From contig JAUYQZ010000030.1 in NCBI GenBank assembly GCA_030695415.1, forward strand, positions 62,001 through 126,000: a DNA stretch of 64,000 nucleotides, written 5' to 3'. This DNA comes from Hylemonella sp. Lineage in GTDB: Bacteria > Pseudomonadota > Gammaproteobacteria > Burkholderiales > Burkholderiaceae_C. Below the pieces are notes generated by a model that ran no database searches, had not been told where the DNA came from, and was given only the letters and a program-made list of their open reading frames with translations. Each line of letters starts with the position of its first letter. Position 1 is the first letter of the stretch. Shown here piece by piece: positions 37,308-47,069 of this stretch. A program made the position numbers and the translations under genes.

Positions 37308-39004
37308 ACGACATTCGCCGCACCATCCTGTGGGTGATCTTTGGTTTCTCCCTAGTCTTGCTTTGGGACCAGTGGCAGATCCACAACGGACGAGCAGCTA
37401 CCTTCTTTCCGTCGCCGACAGCCAGTACGGCGACCGCCCCGGCGGTGGCAGCATCAGCGCCAGTGGCGGTCCCCGTTGCAGCAGCGCTTGCGCCGGCCAT
37501 GAGCAGCAGTGATCGCATTGCCAAAGCCGAAGTGACAGCACCCGTAGCGCGCGAACGCGTCGTAGTCGGCAACGATGTGTTGAGGCTGACTTTCGACACT
37601 GAGGGTGGATCCCTGGTCCGCTCCGAATTCCTTAATCATCGTGACCAGAGCAATGCCGACCTCAATGTCGTGCTGTTCGACGAAAGCAGGGACCGCGTCT
37701 ACCTGTCGCAGTCCGGCCTGATCGCCGGGGCTGCTGGCGGCATTCTGCCGACGCACAAGACGCCCATGAAGCTGGTTTCCGGCGACCGTGAACTCAAGGA
37801 TGGCGCGAACGAACTGTTGGTGAAATTCGAATCTGCAGAAGTCGGTGGTGCAAAGCTCGTGAAGACCTACACCCTGCGTCGGAGCAGCTATGTCTTGGGC
37901 GTGAAGCACGAGATTCTGAACGTGGGTACAACGCCCCTGGCACCCCAGCTCTACCTGCAACTGGTGCGCGACGGCAACAAGCTGGCAGGGGAGTCTTCCT
38001 TCTACTCAACGTTTACCGGACCAGCCATCTTTACGGAGGCAAAGAAGTACCAGAAGGTTGAGTTCAGCGACATCGAAAAGAACAAGGCCGAGTTCGAAAG
38101 ACAGTCGCCGAACGGCTACGTCGCCATGGTCCAGCACTACTTTGCCAGCGCCTGGCTGCTTGGCGAGGGCATTCAGCGTGAAATCTTCGCGCGGAAGATC
38201 GATACCAACCTGTATGCCGTAGGCATGATCACCCCATTGGAAGCGATCGCGCCCGCCACGAGCCGCATCGTGGAAGCGACGCTCTTCGTCGGCCCGCAGG
38301 AAGAGAAAAGACTGGAAACCATCGCACCGGGACTGGAGCTGGTCAAGGACTATGGCTGGCTGACCATCCTGGCCAAGCCCCTGTACTGGCTGCTGGATCA
38401 ACTGAACAGCATCCTGCACAACTGGGGCTGGTCCATCGTGGCCCTGGTGCTGCTGCTCAAGATCGCCTTCTACTGGCTCAATGCCAAAGCGTATGCGAGC
38501 ATGGCGAAAATGAAGGCGGTGACACCGCGCATCACCGAGATGCGCGAACGCCTGAAGGACAAGCCGCAGCAGATGCAACAGGAGATGATGCGCATCTACC
38601 GCGAGGAGAAGGTCAATCCCATGGGGGGCTGCCTGCCGATCATGGTCCAGATCCCGGTCTTCATTGCCCTCTACTGGGTGCTGTTGTCCAGCGTCGAAAT
38701 GCGCAACGCGCCCTGGATCCTGTGGATCAAGGACCTGTCGGCTGAAGACCCTTACTACATCCTGCCGTTGCTGATGACGGTGACCACCATGTTGCAGACG
38801 GCGCTGAATCCAACGCCGCCGGATCCCTTGCAGGCCAAGATGATGTGGTTTATGCCCCTGATCTTCAGCGTGATGTTCTTCTTCTTCCCGTCTGGCCTGG
38901 TGTTGTACTGGCTGACCAACAATATACTTTCGATCGCCCAGCAGTGGGTCATCAATACCCGCATGGGAGTGCCTCCCCAGTTCAATTTGCCGAAATTCAA
39001 GTAA
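37304..39004 (+). CDS. yidC: Membrane protein insertase YidC
   Basis: 566 residues, the usual proteobacterial length. TM1 (about 7-22, ILWVIFGFSLVLLW) is followed by an Ala/Pro/Val-rich linker and the large periplasmic beta domain. Then come the insertase core with LAKPLYWLLDQLNSILHNWG, the cytoplasmic coiled-coil hairpin (MRERLKDKPQQMQQEMMRIY) and CLPIMVQIPVFIALYWVLLS. It inserts proteins into the inner membrane with or without SecYEG. A terminator-like hairpin follows at 39015. Confidence 0.97.
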   Translation: MNDIRRTILWVIFGFSLVLLWDQWQIHNGRAATFFPSPTASTATAPAVAASAPVAVPVAAALAPAMSSSDRIAKAEVTAPVARERVVVGNDVLRLTFDTEGGSLVRSEFLNHRDQSNADLNVVLFDESRDRVYLSQSGLIAGAAGGILPTHKTPMKLVSGDRELKDGANELLVKFESAEVGGAKLVKTYTLRRSSYVLGVKHEILNVGTTPLAPQLYLQLVRDGNKLAGESSFYSTFTGPAIFTEAKKYQKVEFSDIEKNKAEFERQSPNGYVAMVQHYFASAWLLGEGIQREIFARKIDTNLYAVGMITPLEAIAPATSRIVEATLFVGPQEEKRLETIAPGLELVKDYGWLTILAKPLYWLLDQLNSILHNWGWSIVALVLLLKIAFYWLNAKAYASMAKMKAVTPRITEMRERLKDKPQQMQQEMMRIYREEKVNPMGGCLPIMVQIPVFIALYWVLLSSVEMRNAPWILWIKDLSAEDPYYILPLLMTVTTMLQTALNPTPPDPLQAKMMWFMPLIFSVMFFFFPSGLVLYWLTNNILSIAQQWVINTRMGVPPQFNLPKFK

Positions 39005-39014
39005 GCAGACGAAC

Positions 39015-39037
39015 AAGGGCCGCGTAAGCGGCCCTTT
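39015..39037 (+). terminator. Intrinsic terminator after yidC
   Basis: GGGCCGC (39017-39023), loop GTAA, GCGGCCC (39028-39034), then TTT, with AA on the 5' side extending the stem. It lies 10 bases after the yidC stop. The T-run is short (three, then C), so termination may be partial and mnmE could still be read through. Confidence 0.6.
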
Positions 39038-39072
39038 CACTTGCAGCCTGTGTCGCTGCAAAATAACGCATC

Positions 39073-40473
39073 ATGCTCGCTCGCCACCAGGATCCCATCA
39101 TCGCCATTGCAACTGCACCGGGGCGGGGTGCGGTAGGGATCGTGCGCGTCAGCGGGCGAGGACTCAGCCCTTTTGTCCTTGCACTTTGTGGGCGCACCTT
39201 GCCGCCGCGCCTTGCCACCTACCTGCCCCTGCGTGACCGGCAGGGCGAAGCGCTCGACCATGGCCTGGCCATCCATTTTCCGGCACCGCACTCCTATACG
39301 GGTGAAGATGTGCTGGAACTGCAGGCTCATGGCGGCCCGGTGGTGTTGCAACTCCTGCTGGCCCGCTGCCTGGAAGTGGGCCACGGGCTGGATGAGCGAA
39401 CCGGACAAGCCTGCTTACCGGGCTTGCGTCTCGCGAAGCCTGGTGAATTCAGCGAGCGTGCCTTTCTCAACGACAAGATCGACCTGGCCCAGGCCGAGGC
39501 CATCGCCGATTTGATCGATGCCAGCACCGAGGCTGCCGCACGGAGCGCCAGTCGCTCGCTGGAGGGCGCCTTTTCACGCGAGATCGGCGTCCTGCGCGAA
39601 GTACTGATCCAGCTGCGCATGCTGGTCGAAGCCACGCTCGACTTCCCGGAAGAAGAGATCGACTTTCTGAAAAAGGCAGATGCGCAGGGACAACTGTTGC
39701 GATTGCAGGCTCAGCTCGGAGCCGTGCTGCAGAACGCCCGCCAGGGCCGTCTGCTGCGTGAGGGCATCCAGGTCGTGATTGCCGGTCAGCCCAATGCGGG
39801 AAAGAGCTCCTTGCTCAACGCCCTGGCCGGTGCTGAACTCGCCATCGTCACGCCGGTCCCCGGCACGACGCGCGACAAGGTGCAGCAGACCATCCAGATC
39901 GAAGGCGTGCCAGTGCACGTGATCGACACAGCGGGCCTGCGCGACAGCAGCGACGAAGTCGAGCGCATCGGCATTGCTCGAGCCTGGACCGAGATCGAGG
40001 CAGCCGATGCCGTACTTTTTCTGCACGACCTCACCCGCCAGACTCAGACGGATTACCGCCAGGCGGATGAGGTGATCGCGCGCACCCTGGCGCAGCGCCT
40101 GCCCCCACGGGTGCCGGTGCTCGATGTCTGGAACAAATCCGACGCCGCGAGTTCGCCTTCCGAGGGCTTGATCATCTCGGCCAAAACGGGCGCTGGCCTG
40201 GAGTTGCTGCGACGCCGGCTGCTGGAAACCGCCGGCTGGCAGTCAGCGCCCGAAGGCATTTACATTGCACGCGAACGGCATGTGCAGGCGCTGCGACGCG
40301 TCGAAGATCATCTCGCCGCAGCAGCCGCGCACTTGGCGGCCCAGGTTCAGGCCCTGGACTTGTTGGCAGAGGAGCTCCGGCTGGCGCAGAGCGCGCTCAA
40401 TGAAATCACGGGTGAATTTACATCGGACGACCTTCTGGGAGTCATTTTTTCCCGCTTCTGCATTGGCAAATAG
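39073..40473 (+). CDS. mnmE: tRNA uridine-5-carboxymethylaminomethyl(34) synthesis GTPase MnmE
   Basis: 466 residues. The N-terminal folate-binding domain begins [20 protein letters not shown]; the central G domain has P-loop [16 protein letters not shown] (about 236), switch [17 protein letters not shown] and NKSD; the helical domain ends with the catalytic C-terminal CIGK. With MnmG it modifies U34 of certain tRNAs. It is the last recognised gene of the oriC-proximal cluster on this side. Confidence 0.97.
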   Translation: MLARHQDPIIAIATAPGRGAVGIVRVSGRGLSPFVLALCGRTLPPRLATYLPLRDRQGEALDHGLAIHFPAPHSYTGEDVLELQAHGGPVVLQLLLARCLEVGHGLDERTGQACLPGLRLAKPGEFSERAFLNDKIDLAQAEAIADLIDASTEAAARSASRSLEGAFSREIGVLREVLIQLRMLVEATLDFPEEEIDFLKKADAQGQLLRLQAQLGAVLQNARQGRLLREGIQVVIAGQPNAGKSSLLNALAGAELAIVTPVPGTTRDKVQQTIQIEGVPVHVIDTAGLRDSSDEVERIGIARAWTEIEAADAVLFLHDLTRQTQTDYRQADEVIARTLAQRLPPRVPVLDVWNKSDAASSPSEGLIISAKTGAGLELLRRRLLETAGWQSAPEGIYIARERHVQALRRVEDHLAAAAAHLAAQVQALDLLAEELRLAQSALNEITGEFTSDDLLGVIFSRFCIGK

Positions 40474-40692
40474 GGTGCCCCATGCGTGGCGCGGACTGTA
40501 TTCCCGTCCGCATGGCTGCAAGATGGGTCTGCCGTGTCCACAGAATGGCAGGACACCAAGGCGAAGCGGGGAAACAATTGCTTACGCGGTGGCAGAGACA
40601 GGCTGGTCACGACCACCTATTTAGGAAGAAAATGCACGACAACGCCTCATCGGCGGTACCGCGTTGTGCAAATAGCTGCACTGGGATGCGAA
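40474..40692 (+). other. Structured 219-bp intergenic region before an unknown gene
   Basis: No gene is recognised. Two clear hairpins are present: GCGGAC/GTCCGC (40491-40496 with 40506-40511, nine-base loop) and GTGTCC/GGACAC (40534-40539 with 40551-40556). The first lies 17 bp after the mnmE stop and could help end that transcript, although no T-run follows. No convincing promoter was found. Confidence 0.4.
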
Positions 40693-41409
40693 ATGGGACG
40701 ACTGGACAATTTCTTCTCAAAAAAGTCAGCGACGACAGCCAAGACCCCCACCGTCCAGGACGCGGGTCCGACCAATCCGCCGTCGGATGATGAGCAAGCG
40801 CTGGACCGCAAGAGCCAGCGGCTGGAGCGCCGTGAGTTGCTCTATGCCGTGGTTCGCGAATCCATGGCGCGCGTGGGCATGCTGTCCTCAAGCTACAAGT
40901 ACAAGGTCCTGTCTCTGGATTCACGCGGCAGCCAGTACCTCATCATGATGGATCTGCCCAAGGCCATGGCCGACCACATCGGCCAGCTCGCGGAAATCGA
41001 AGAAATCATCACCCAAAACGCCCGCATGCGTCACCAGATTGATGTCTCGGCCGTCTACTGGCGAATCAACGAACTTTCAAAGACATCCACCGCCGTCTTG
41101 CGTAAACCGCGCCCGGAAAGCGAACCGGCCGCCGCTCCCACCATGGCGCCAGAGTCCAGCGAAGCGCAGCAGGTCTCGCTGATGCCCGGGGATGGCAAGC
41201 GCCGCTTTGAACCCATTCGACCCGACGAGGTCAACGCCTTCAAGCAGGGCTTGGCGACAGGCAGCAAGAACAGAACAGACAGCTCGCCAAGGACCGCGCC
41301 AAAAGACTTTGCCCCGACTGAGTTCCCACACACCGAATTCGAGGAAACGCGCCTGGACGAAGACGGGCGCCCCCCCTTGAGCCGTACTCAGTACGGCGAT
41401 CTGATCTGA
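40693..41409 (+). CDS. Conserved-looking hypothetical protein
   Basis: 238 residues from the ATG at 40693; an upstream extension to 40486 runs through the structured intergenic DNA and looks non-coding. It starts MGRLDNFFSKK, has a charged helical segment (about 33-60), a folded-looking alpha/beta region MLSSSYKYKVLSLDSRGSQY followed by LIMMDLPKAMADHIGQLAEI, and a long Pro/Ser/Glu-rich, probably disordered C-terminal half ending in SRTQYGDLI. There is no signal peptide or membrane segment, so it should be cytoplasmic. I do not recognise the family. The gene stands alone between mnmE and convergent apt. Confidence 0.6.
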   Translation: MGRLDNFFSKKSATTAKTPTVQDAGPTNPPSDDEQALDRKSQRLERRELLYAVVRESMARVGMLSSSYKYKVLSLDSRGSQYLIMMDLPKAMADHIGQLAEIEEIITQNARMRHQIDVSAVYWRINELSKTSTAVLRKPRPESEPAAAPTMAPESSEAQQVSLMPGDGKRRFEPIRPDEVNAFKQGLATGSKNRTDSSPRTAPKDFAPTEFPHTEFEETRLDEDGRPPLSRTQYGDLI

Positions 41410-41434
41410 TCCCAGCGACAGGCTTCCAAGCCCG

Positions 41435-41989
41435 TCAGGTTCCGGAAAAATCGAGCAGCGTAAAGAGGGGAAGACCACCTTGCCGCAGCCGGGCCGACCC
41501 GCCAAGCTCAGGCAGGTCCACGATGGCAGCCCCCTCGATCACCGCGGCCCCCAGTTTTTCCAGCAGCTTCTTGCCAGCCATCATCGTGCCGCCGGTGGCA
41601 ATCAGGTCATCGACCAGCAGCACGCGGTCACCGGGTTTGACGGCATCGGTATGCAACTCCACGGTCGCACTGCCGTACTCGAGTTCGTAGGTTTCCTCTA
41701 CCGTCGTAAAGGGCAGCTTGCCCTTCTTGCGGATCGGCACGAAACCCACCGCAAGCTCGTAGGCAATCACTGATCCCAGAATGAAACCGCGCGCGTCGAG
41801 ACCGGCCACAACGTCAGGGCGCATGCCCGGATCCATATAGCGGTGCACGAAAGCGTCGACCATCACGCGGAAAACCTTGGGGTTCTGCAGGAGCGGCGTG
41901 ATGTCGCGAAATTGCACCCCGGGCGACGGCCAGTTTGGCACGGTGCGGATATGACCTTTTAGATACTCGTTGATGTAGCGGTCCTGCAT
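41435..41989 (-). CDS. apt: Adenine phosphoribosyltransferase
   Basis: 184 residues. The PRPP-binding motif is [13 protein letters not shown] (about 122-134), and the family start and hood include [20 protein letters not shown] and [14 protein letters not shown]. It salvages adenine to AMP with PRPP in the cytoplasm. It lies 44 bp downstream of the Kef-type antiporter gene. Purine salvage is also represented by hpt at 56244. Confidence 0.96.
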   Translation of the reverse strand: MQDRYINEYLKGHIRTVPNWPSPGVQFRDITPLLQNPKVFRVMVDAFVHRYMDPGMRPDVVAGLDARGFILGSVIAYELAVGFVPIRKKGKLPFTTVEETYELEYGSATVELHTDAVKPGDRVLLVDDLIATGGTMMAGKKLLEKLGAAVIEGAAIVDLPELGGSARLRQGGLPLFTLLDFSGT

Positions 41990-42033
41990 GGAGAATCCGA
42001 AGCGTTGAGTGAAGAAACAAGGGCCGTTGCGGA

Positions 42034-44019
42034 TCAGCCGCGCAGCAGCATCTGCTCAGCCAGTGCCAGAGCCTCGGCCGGCCCGGAAAGCACCAGCGTG
42101 TCTCCGTCTTCCAGCGTCAGGCCGTCATCAGGAGATAGGCTTTTGCCACTGTGCCTTCGCAGGCTGAGTATGCGGGTACCGACCAGCCGCGGCAAGAGCG
42201 CGCCCAGGCTCTGACCCAATGCATGGGCCCCGCTGGGCAGGGTCAGGGAGTGCAGGCGTTCCTGAGCCCCGTCATCCAGTGCGCCATCGTCAGCTCCGTG
42301 GAAATAGCCGCGCAGCAGGTTGTAACGGGCATCGCGCTGGTCCTGCACCAGCCGGATCACGCGGCGCATGGGCACACCGACCAGGGCGAGTGCGTGACTG
42401 GCCAGCATCAGAGAGCCCTCGATCGACTCCGGCACCACTTCCGTGGCCCCCGCCGCTCGCAGCCGGTCGAGAGCGTAGTCGTCCTGCGTCCGGACGATCA
42501 CCGGGATGTTCGGGGCATGCGCACGCACGCTGGCCAGCACCTTGAGGGCGCCTGGTACATCCAGGTAAGTGATGACCACTGCGCTGGCGCGGCCCAGGCC
42601 TGCGGCCATCAGCGCCTGAAGCCGGGCGGCGTCCCCGTAGGCAACACTGTTGCCCGCCGCCGTGGCCTGCCGCACCCGGTCCGGGTCGAGGTCCAGCGCC
42701 ATATAGGGAATCTTCTCGCCCTCCAGCATGCGCGCCAGGTTCTGACCGCAACGGCCATAGCCGCAAATAATCACGTGCCCGCTGGCGCCGATGGACTGAC
42801 GCGCGATGCTGGTCATCTGCAGCGACTGCTGCAGCCACTCGCTGGCAACCAGCCGCATGACCAGTTGGTTGCTGTACATGATGATGAAGGGCGTGGCCAG
42901 CATGGAAAGCACCATGGACGCGAGGATGGGGTTGAGCATGTTGGCCTCGATAAGACCATGCGCATGCGTCAAGGTCAGCAGCACGAAACCAAACTCTCCA
43001 GCTTGCGCCAGGTACAGGCCGGTACGCAGCGCGACGCCCATGCTGGCACCGAGGGCGCGCGTGAGGACCGTGATCAGCACCAACTTGAGCAGCAGGGAGG
43101 ACACCATGAGCATGAGCACGAGAGGCCAACGCTGCCACACGATGCTCCAGTCAAGCATCATGCCGATGGTAATGAAGAAAAGTCCCAGCAGCACGTCGTG
43201 AAAGGGCCGGATGTCGGCTTCCACCTGATGTTTGAACTCAGTCTCGGAAATCAACATGCCGGCGACAAAAGCCCCGAGCGCCAGGCTCAGGCCGGCCAGC
43301 TCGGTCAGCCAGGCCAGTCCCAGGGTGATCAACAGCAGATTGAGCATGAAAAGCTCGCTGCTTTTGTGCCGAGCGACCTGCGTGAGCCAGATGCGCATCA
43401 GTCGCTGGCCACCCAGCAGCAGCAGGGCCAGAAGTACAACAGCCTTGACCAGGGCCAAACCCAGTGAGCCCAGCAGCTCGTTGGCCGGGCTGCCCAGCGC
43501 GGGGATCAACACCAGCAGGGGCACGACGGCCAGGTCCTGGAACAGCAGGATGCCCATGACTCGTTTGCCGTGCTCGGACTCCATTTCAAGCCGGTCGGCC
43601 ATCAGCTTGACCACGATGGCCGTGCTGCTCATGGCCATGACGCCCGAAAGCGCCAGCGCCGTCTGCCAGCTGACAGACCACTGGCCCGGCAGCAGCTGTG
43701 TCAGCAGGTAGGCGCCGATCATGGTCAACAGCATGGTGAAAAACACCTGCAACAAGCCCAGACCAAAGACGTGTCGGCGCATCGCCCTAAGCCGGGGCAG
43801 GTTGAACTCCAGCCCAATGACAAACATCAGAAACACGATTCCGAACTCGGCCAGGTGGCGCACGCCCTCCGAGTTCTGCGCCAGCGCCAGCGCATTGGGC
43901 CCGATCAGCACGCCCACGGCCAGATAGCCGAGCATGGGCGGGAGCTTGAGGCTGCGGAACACGACCACCCCCAGCACGGCAGCCAGCAGATACATCAAGG
44001 TTAGTTCAAGGCCGGTCAT
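42034..44019 (-). CDS. CPA2-family cation:proton antiporter with TrkA-N and TrkA-C domains (KefB/KefC-like)
   Basis: 661 residues. Twelve or so membrane segments (about 1-380) form the Na/H-exchanger domain, including [20 protein letters not shown]. The Rossmann nucleotide-binding TrkA-N domain starts [20 protein letters not shown] at about 416, and a TrkA-C domain ends the protein ([20 protein letters not shown]). Kef proteins are K+ efflux systems gated by glutathione adducts or nucleotides. There is no ribosome-binding site, and TAGTAT ends six bases before the ATG. It is divergent from kdsD with 43 bp between. Confidence 0.9.
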   Translation of the reverse strand: MTGLELTLMYLLAAVLGVVVFRSLKLPPMLGYLAVGVLIGPNALALAQNSEGVRHLAEFGIVFLMFVIGLEFNLPRLRAMRRHVFGLGLLQVFFTMLLTMIGAYLLTQLLPGQWSVSWQTALALSGVMAMSSTAIVVKLMADRLEMESEHGKRVMGILLFQDLAVVPLLVLIPALGSPANELLGSLGLALVKAVVLLALLLLGGQRLMRIWLTQVARHKSSELFMLNLLLITLGLAWLTELAGLSLALGAFVAGMLISETEFKHQVEADIRPFHDVLLGLFFITIGMMLDWSIVWQRWPLVLMLMVSSLLLKLVLITVLTRALGASMGVALRTGLYLAQAGEFGFVLLTLTHAHGLIEANMLNPILASMVLSMLATPFIIMYSNQLVMRLVASEWLQQSLQMTSIARQSIGASGHVIICGYGRCGQNLARMLEGEKIPYMALDLDPDRVRQATAAGNSVAYGDAARLQALMAAGLGRASAVVITYLDVPGALKVLASVRAHAPNIPVIVRTQDDYALDRLRAAGATEVVPESIEGSLMLASHALALVGVPMRRVIRLVQDQRDARYNLLRGYFHGADDGALDDGAQERLHSLTLPSGAHALGQSLGALLPRLVGTRILSLRRHSGKSLSPDDGLTLEDGDTLVLSGPAEALALAEQMLLRG

Positions 44020-44025
44020 ACCCCA

Positions 44026-44031
44026 ATACTA
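44026..44031 (-). promoter_or_regulatory. -10-like hexamer six bases before the Kef-type antiporter start
   Basis: TAGTAT on the minus strand, then TGGGGT and the ATG at 44019. It sits 19 bp from the facing TAGAAT box of kdsD, so two start-proximal promoters share a 43-bp divergent region. Confidence 0.4.
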
Positions 44032-44050
44032 GCAAGCCGCGGCGCCCCGA

Positions 44051-44056
44051 TAGAAT
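44051..44056 (+). promoter_or_regulatory. -10 box predicting a leaderless kdsD mRNA
   Basis: TAGAAT, then CGGCGC and the kdsD ATG at 44063. No Shine-Dalgarno sequence is present. CTAGCA at 44029-44034 is a poor -35 candidate with a 16-bp spacer. Confidence 0.45.
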
Positions 44057-44062
44057 CGGCGC

Positions 44063-45064
44063 ATGAGCGAAAGCAAGCAGATTCCAGCGTCCCTGGACGC
44101 AGGCCGGGCCATCCGGCTTGCACACGAGACTCTCGAGATCGAAGCCGCGGCCGTTCTGGACCTGCGTCGGCGGATCGGGGAGTCTTTTCCCCGGGCCGTG
44201 GCCCTGATGCTTGGCGTTCAGGGACGCGTGGTCGTAATGGGCATGGGCAAGAGTGGGCACATTGGCCGCAAGATGGCCGCCACCCTTGCCTCGACCGGTA
44301 CCCCGGCCATGTTCGTGCACCCTGCCGAGGCCAGCCATGGCGACCTGGGCATGATCACGGCTGCGGACCTGTTGCTGGCGATTTCCAACAGTGGCGAGTC
44401 CGAGGAGCTGACGGCGATCCTTCCGGTCCTCAAGCGTCAGGGCGTGCCCCTGATCGCCATGACGGGCAACCCCGTCTCCACCCTGGGCCTGCATGCCGAT
44501 CTGGTGCTCGACACCGCGGTAGAGAAAGAAGCCTGCCCGTTGAATCTCGCGCCCACCGCCAGCACGACAGCGCAGCTGGCCCTCGGCGATGCCCTGGCCG
44601 TGGCCCTGCTGGACGCACGCGGCTTCAAGGCCGAGGATTTCGCTCGCTCTCACCCCGGTGGCTCGCTGGGGCGCAAGCTCCTCACGCATGTCAGCGACGT
44701 GATGCGCCAGGGCGAGGCGGTTCCGAAGGTCAGCCCTGACGCCGGGTTCAGTGCCATCATGCGCGAGATGAGCGCCAAAGGTCTCGGCGCCACAGCCATC
44801 GTCGATGCTCAGGACCGGGTGCTAGGCATCTTCACCGATGGTGACCTGCGTCGACTGCTGGAAAAAGGCATAGACATGCGTACGGGCAGCGCGCAGCAGT
44901 TCATGCATCCGAACCCGGTCACCATCGGGCACGACGCGCTGGCCGTGGAGGCCGCCGAAATGATGGAGCAGCGCCGCATCACCAGTGTGCTGGTGGTGGA
45001 CGCAGAGGGGCGCCTGTGCGGCGCCCTGAACAGCAACGACCTGATGCGCTCCAAAGTCATATGA
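44063..45064 (+). CDS. kdsD: D-arabinose 5-phosphate isomerase
   Basis: 333 residues. A SIS domain (about 40-180) has VVVMGMGKSGHIGRKMAATL and SNSGESEELTAIL; two CBS repeats follow (for example GIFTDGDLRRLLEKG), and the conserved HPGGSLGRKLL lies between. It converts ribulose 5-phosphate to arabinose 5-phosphate, the first step of KDO synthesis for lipopolysaccharide. It overlaps kdsC by 4 bp, and lptC follows, so this is an LPS operon. Confidence 0.95.
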   Translation: MSESKQIPASLDAGRAIRLAHETLEIEAAAVLDLRRRIGESFPRAVALMLGVQGRVVVMGMGKSGHIGRKMAATLASTGTPAMFVHPAEASHGDLGMITAADLLLAISNSGESEELTAILPVLKRQGVPLIAMTGNPVSTLGLHADLVLDTAVEKEACPLNLAPTASTTAQLALGDALAVALLDARGFKAEDFARSHPGGSLGRKLLTHVSDVMRQGEAVPKVSPDAGFSAIMREMSAKGLGATAIVDAQDRVLGIFTDGDLRRLLEKGIDMRTGSAQQFMHPNPVTIGHDALAVEAAEMMEQRRITSVLVVDAEGRLCGALNSNDLMRSKVI

Positions 45065-45615
45065 GTCCCGTGGCGCCAGCATTGACCTTTGCCCCCGAAC
45101 TGCTGCTGCAGGCCCAGGGCATCCGCGTGGCGTTTTTTGACGTCGACGGCGTGCTTACCGATGGCGGCTTGTACATCGGCGAAGCCGGCGAAACCCTCAA
45201 ACGCTTCAACACACTGGATGGCCACGGCCTGAAGCTGCTGCAACGCGCAGGTATCACGCCGGCGGTGATCACGGGCCGCGACAGTCCCGCCCTGCGGGTG
45301 CGACTCAAGGCACTGGGCATCAGCCATGTGCACTATGGCACCGAGGACAAGCGGCCGGCCGCCGAGCAGACGCTCCAGGCCCTGGGGCTGGAGTGGGCGC
45401 AGGCCGCGGCCATTGGCGACGACTGGCCGGACCTGCCCGTCATGCAGCGCTGTGCCTTCGCGGGCGCGCCGGCCCATGCGCACGCTGAGGCGCTGGCGCG
45501 CGCCGACTATGTGACGAAAGCGCGGGGCGGTGCCGGCGCCGCTCGCGAGTTCTGCGACTTGTTGCTGGTGGCCAGCGGTCGATATGTCGATCTCCTGCAG
45601 GAGGCTTTGCGATGA
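45061..45615 (+). CDS. kdsC: 3-deoxy-D-manno-octulosonate 8-phosphate phosphatase
   Basis: 184 residues from the ATG at 45061 that overlaps the kdsD stop (ATGA). It is an HAD hydrolase of the KdsC type: nucleophile motif FFDVDGVLTDGGLYIG, TLDGHGLKLL, VITGRDSPAL, and the metal motif GDDWPDLPVM. It removes phosphate from KDO-8-phosphate. It overlaps lptC by 4 bp. Confidence 0.95.
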   Translation: MSPVAPALTFAPELLLQAQGIRVAFFDVDGVLTDGGLYIGEAGETLKRFNTLDGHGLKLLQRAGITPAVITGRDSPALRVRLKALGISHVHYGTEDKRPAAEQTLQALGLEWAQAAAIGDDWPDLPVMQRCAFAGAPAHAHAEALARADYVTKARGGAGAAREFCDLLLVASGRYVDLLQEALR

Positions 45616-46229
45616 TACGTATCGTCCGCCTGGCCTGGGATCGACTCTCGATCTATCTGCCGCTCATGCTGATGGGCCTGCTGGCGCTGGGTACCTACTG
45701 GCTGGTGCGCAGCACGCCGCTGCTGGAGACCGGCTCGGTGGAACAGCCACTGCGCCAGGACCCGGACTACCTCATGGAGCGTTTCTCGATCAAGACCTTC
45801 GACAGCACGGGGCGCCTCAAGAGCGAGGTCTACGGCGACCAGGCCCGGCACTATCCGCACACCGACATTCTGGAAATCGACCAGGTGCGCATCCGCAGCT
45901 TCAACAGCCGTGGTCACTTGACGGTGGCCACGGCGAAACGCGCACTGGCCAATAACGATGCCAGCGAAGTGCAGCTCATGGGCGACGCGCAGGTCGTGCG
46001 TGAGGCCACCGTGGACCGCAGCGGCGCCACCTTGCCCCGCGTGAGTTTCAATGGCGAGTTCCTGCATGCCTTTCTGGAAGAGGAACGCATCAAGTCGCAT
46101 AAGCCGGTGGCGCTGATGCGTGGCAACGACCGCATCACCGCAGAAAGCATGGACTACAGCAACTTCGACCAAGTCGTGGAACTGCGGGGGCGGGTGCGTG
46201 GCACGCTGCAACCCCCGCCTGAGCGCTGA
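45612..46229 (+). CDS. lptC: LPS export ABC transporter periplasmic protein LptC
   Basis: 205 residues with one N-terminal membrane helix (about 16-32, LPLMLMGLLALGTYWLV) and a periplasmic beta-jellyroll, as in LptC. Family-like stretches are DYLMERFSIKTFDSTGRLKS, KPVALMRGNDRITAESMDYS and the closing VELRGRVRGTL. It receives LPS from LptFG and passes it to LptA. lptA and lptB are not in the window, although they usually follow. An SDR gene comes next instead. Confidence 0.9.
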   Translation: MIRIVRLAWDRLSIYLPLMLMGLLALGTYWLVRSTPLLETGSVEQPLRQDPDYLMERFSIKTFDSTGRLKSEVYGDQARHYPHTDILEIDQVRIRSFNSRGHLTVATAKRALANNDASEVQLMGDAQVVREATVDRSGATLPRVSFNGEFLHAFLEEERIKSHKPVALMRGNDRITAESMDYSNFDQVVELRGRVRGTLQPPPER

Positions 46230-46241
46230 ACGGCGCCGGGC

Positions 46242-47021
46242 ATGCACAAGCTTGTTTTCATCACCGGAGCGTCTAGCGGCATCGGCCAGGCCCTGGCTTG
46301 GTGCTTCTACCAGGCCGGCTATGACCTGGCCCTGGTCGCCCGACGCGTGGGTGAGATGCAGCAGTGGGCCGACACCCGACAAATCGACGGGGCGCGCTTT
46401 CGCCTGTACGCCGCCGATGTGGCTGATGTCGAAAGCATCGTCGCAGCGGGGCAGTCCTGCCTGGCGCTGCAGGGCATACCTGCCGTCGTGGTCGCCAATG
46501 CCGGCATCAGTGTGGGCATGGATACCGCTGAGCGGGATGACCTGGCGGTCATGGCACGGACTTTTGCCGTCAATAACACCGGGCTGGCGGCGACCTTCCA
46601 TCCCTTTGTCGAGCCCATGCGCAGGCGCGGCTCAGGCCGCCTGGTGGGCATCGCCAGCGTCGCCGGTATTCGGGGCCTACCCGGCCACGGCGCCTACTGC
46701 GCGAGCAAAGCCGGGGTGATCAGCTATTGCGAAAGCCTGCGCGGGGAACTGCGCGGCAGCGGTGTGCGCGTGGTCACGCTCAGTCCGGGGTACATCGATA
46801 CGCCGCTGACACGCCAGAACCGCTATGCCATGCCTTTTCTCATGGCAGCGCCCACCTTTGCCGAGTACGCTTTGCGGGCCATCGAGTCAGGGGTAAGCTA
46901 CCGTGTGATTCCGTGGCAGATGGGCTTCGTCGCGAAACTGCTGCGACTACTTCCCGATAGCCTGTTCGACCGCCTGCTGGCCGGCCGCCCTCGCAAGCAT
47001 CGTGAACCGCGATCCTCATAG
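46242..47021 (+). CDS. Short-chain dehydrogenase/reductase
   Basis: 259 residues. The NAD(P)-binding motif TGASSGIGQAL (about 6-16), NAGIS, catalytic Ser in IASVAG, and YCASKAG with the active-site Tyr and Lys are present. Substrate is unknown. It follows lptC by 12 bp and may be part of the LPS operon, though it replaces the expected lptA-lptB. The C-terminal half extends past the usual core (AKLLRLLPDSLFDRLL). Confidence 0.9.
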   Translation: MHKLVFITGASSGIGQALAWCFYQAGYDLALVARRVGEMQQWADTRQIDGARFRLYAADVADVESIVAAGQSCLALQGIPAVVVANAGISVGMDTAERDDLAVMARTFAVNNTGLAATFHPFVEPMRRRGSGRLVGIASVAGIRGLPGHGAYCASKAGVISYCESLRGELRGSGVRVVTLSPGYIDTPLTRQNRYAMPFLMAAPTFAEYALRAIESGVSYRVIPWQMGFVAKLLRLLPDSLFDRLLAGRPRKHREPRSS

Positions 47022-47069
47022 CCAACCTTGCGCCGTGCGGGGACATCCGCCGGCTGGGAAGATGACGTC

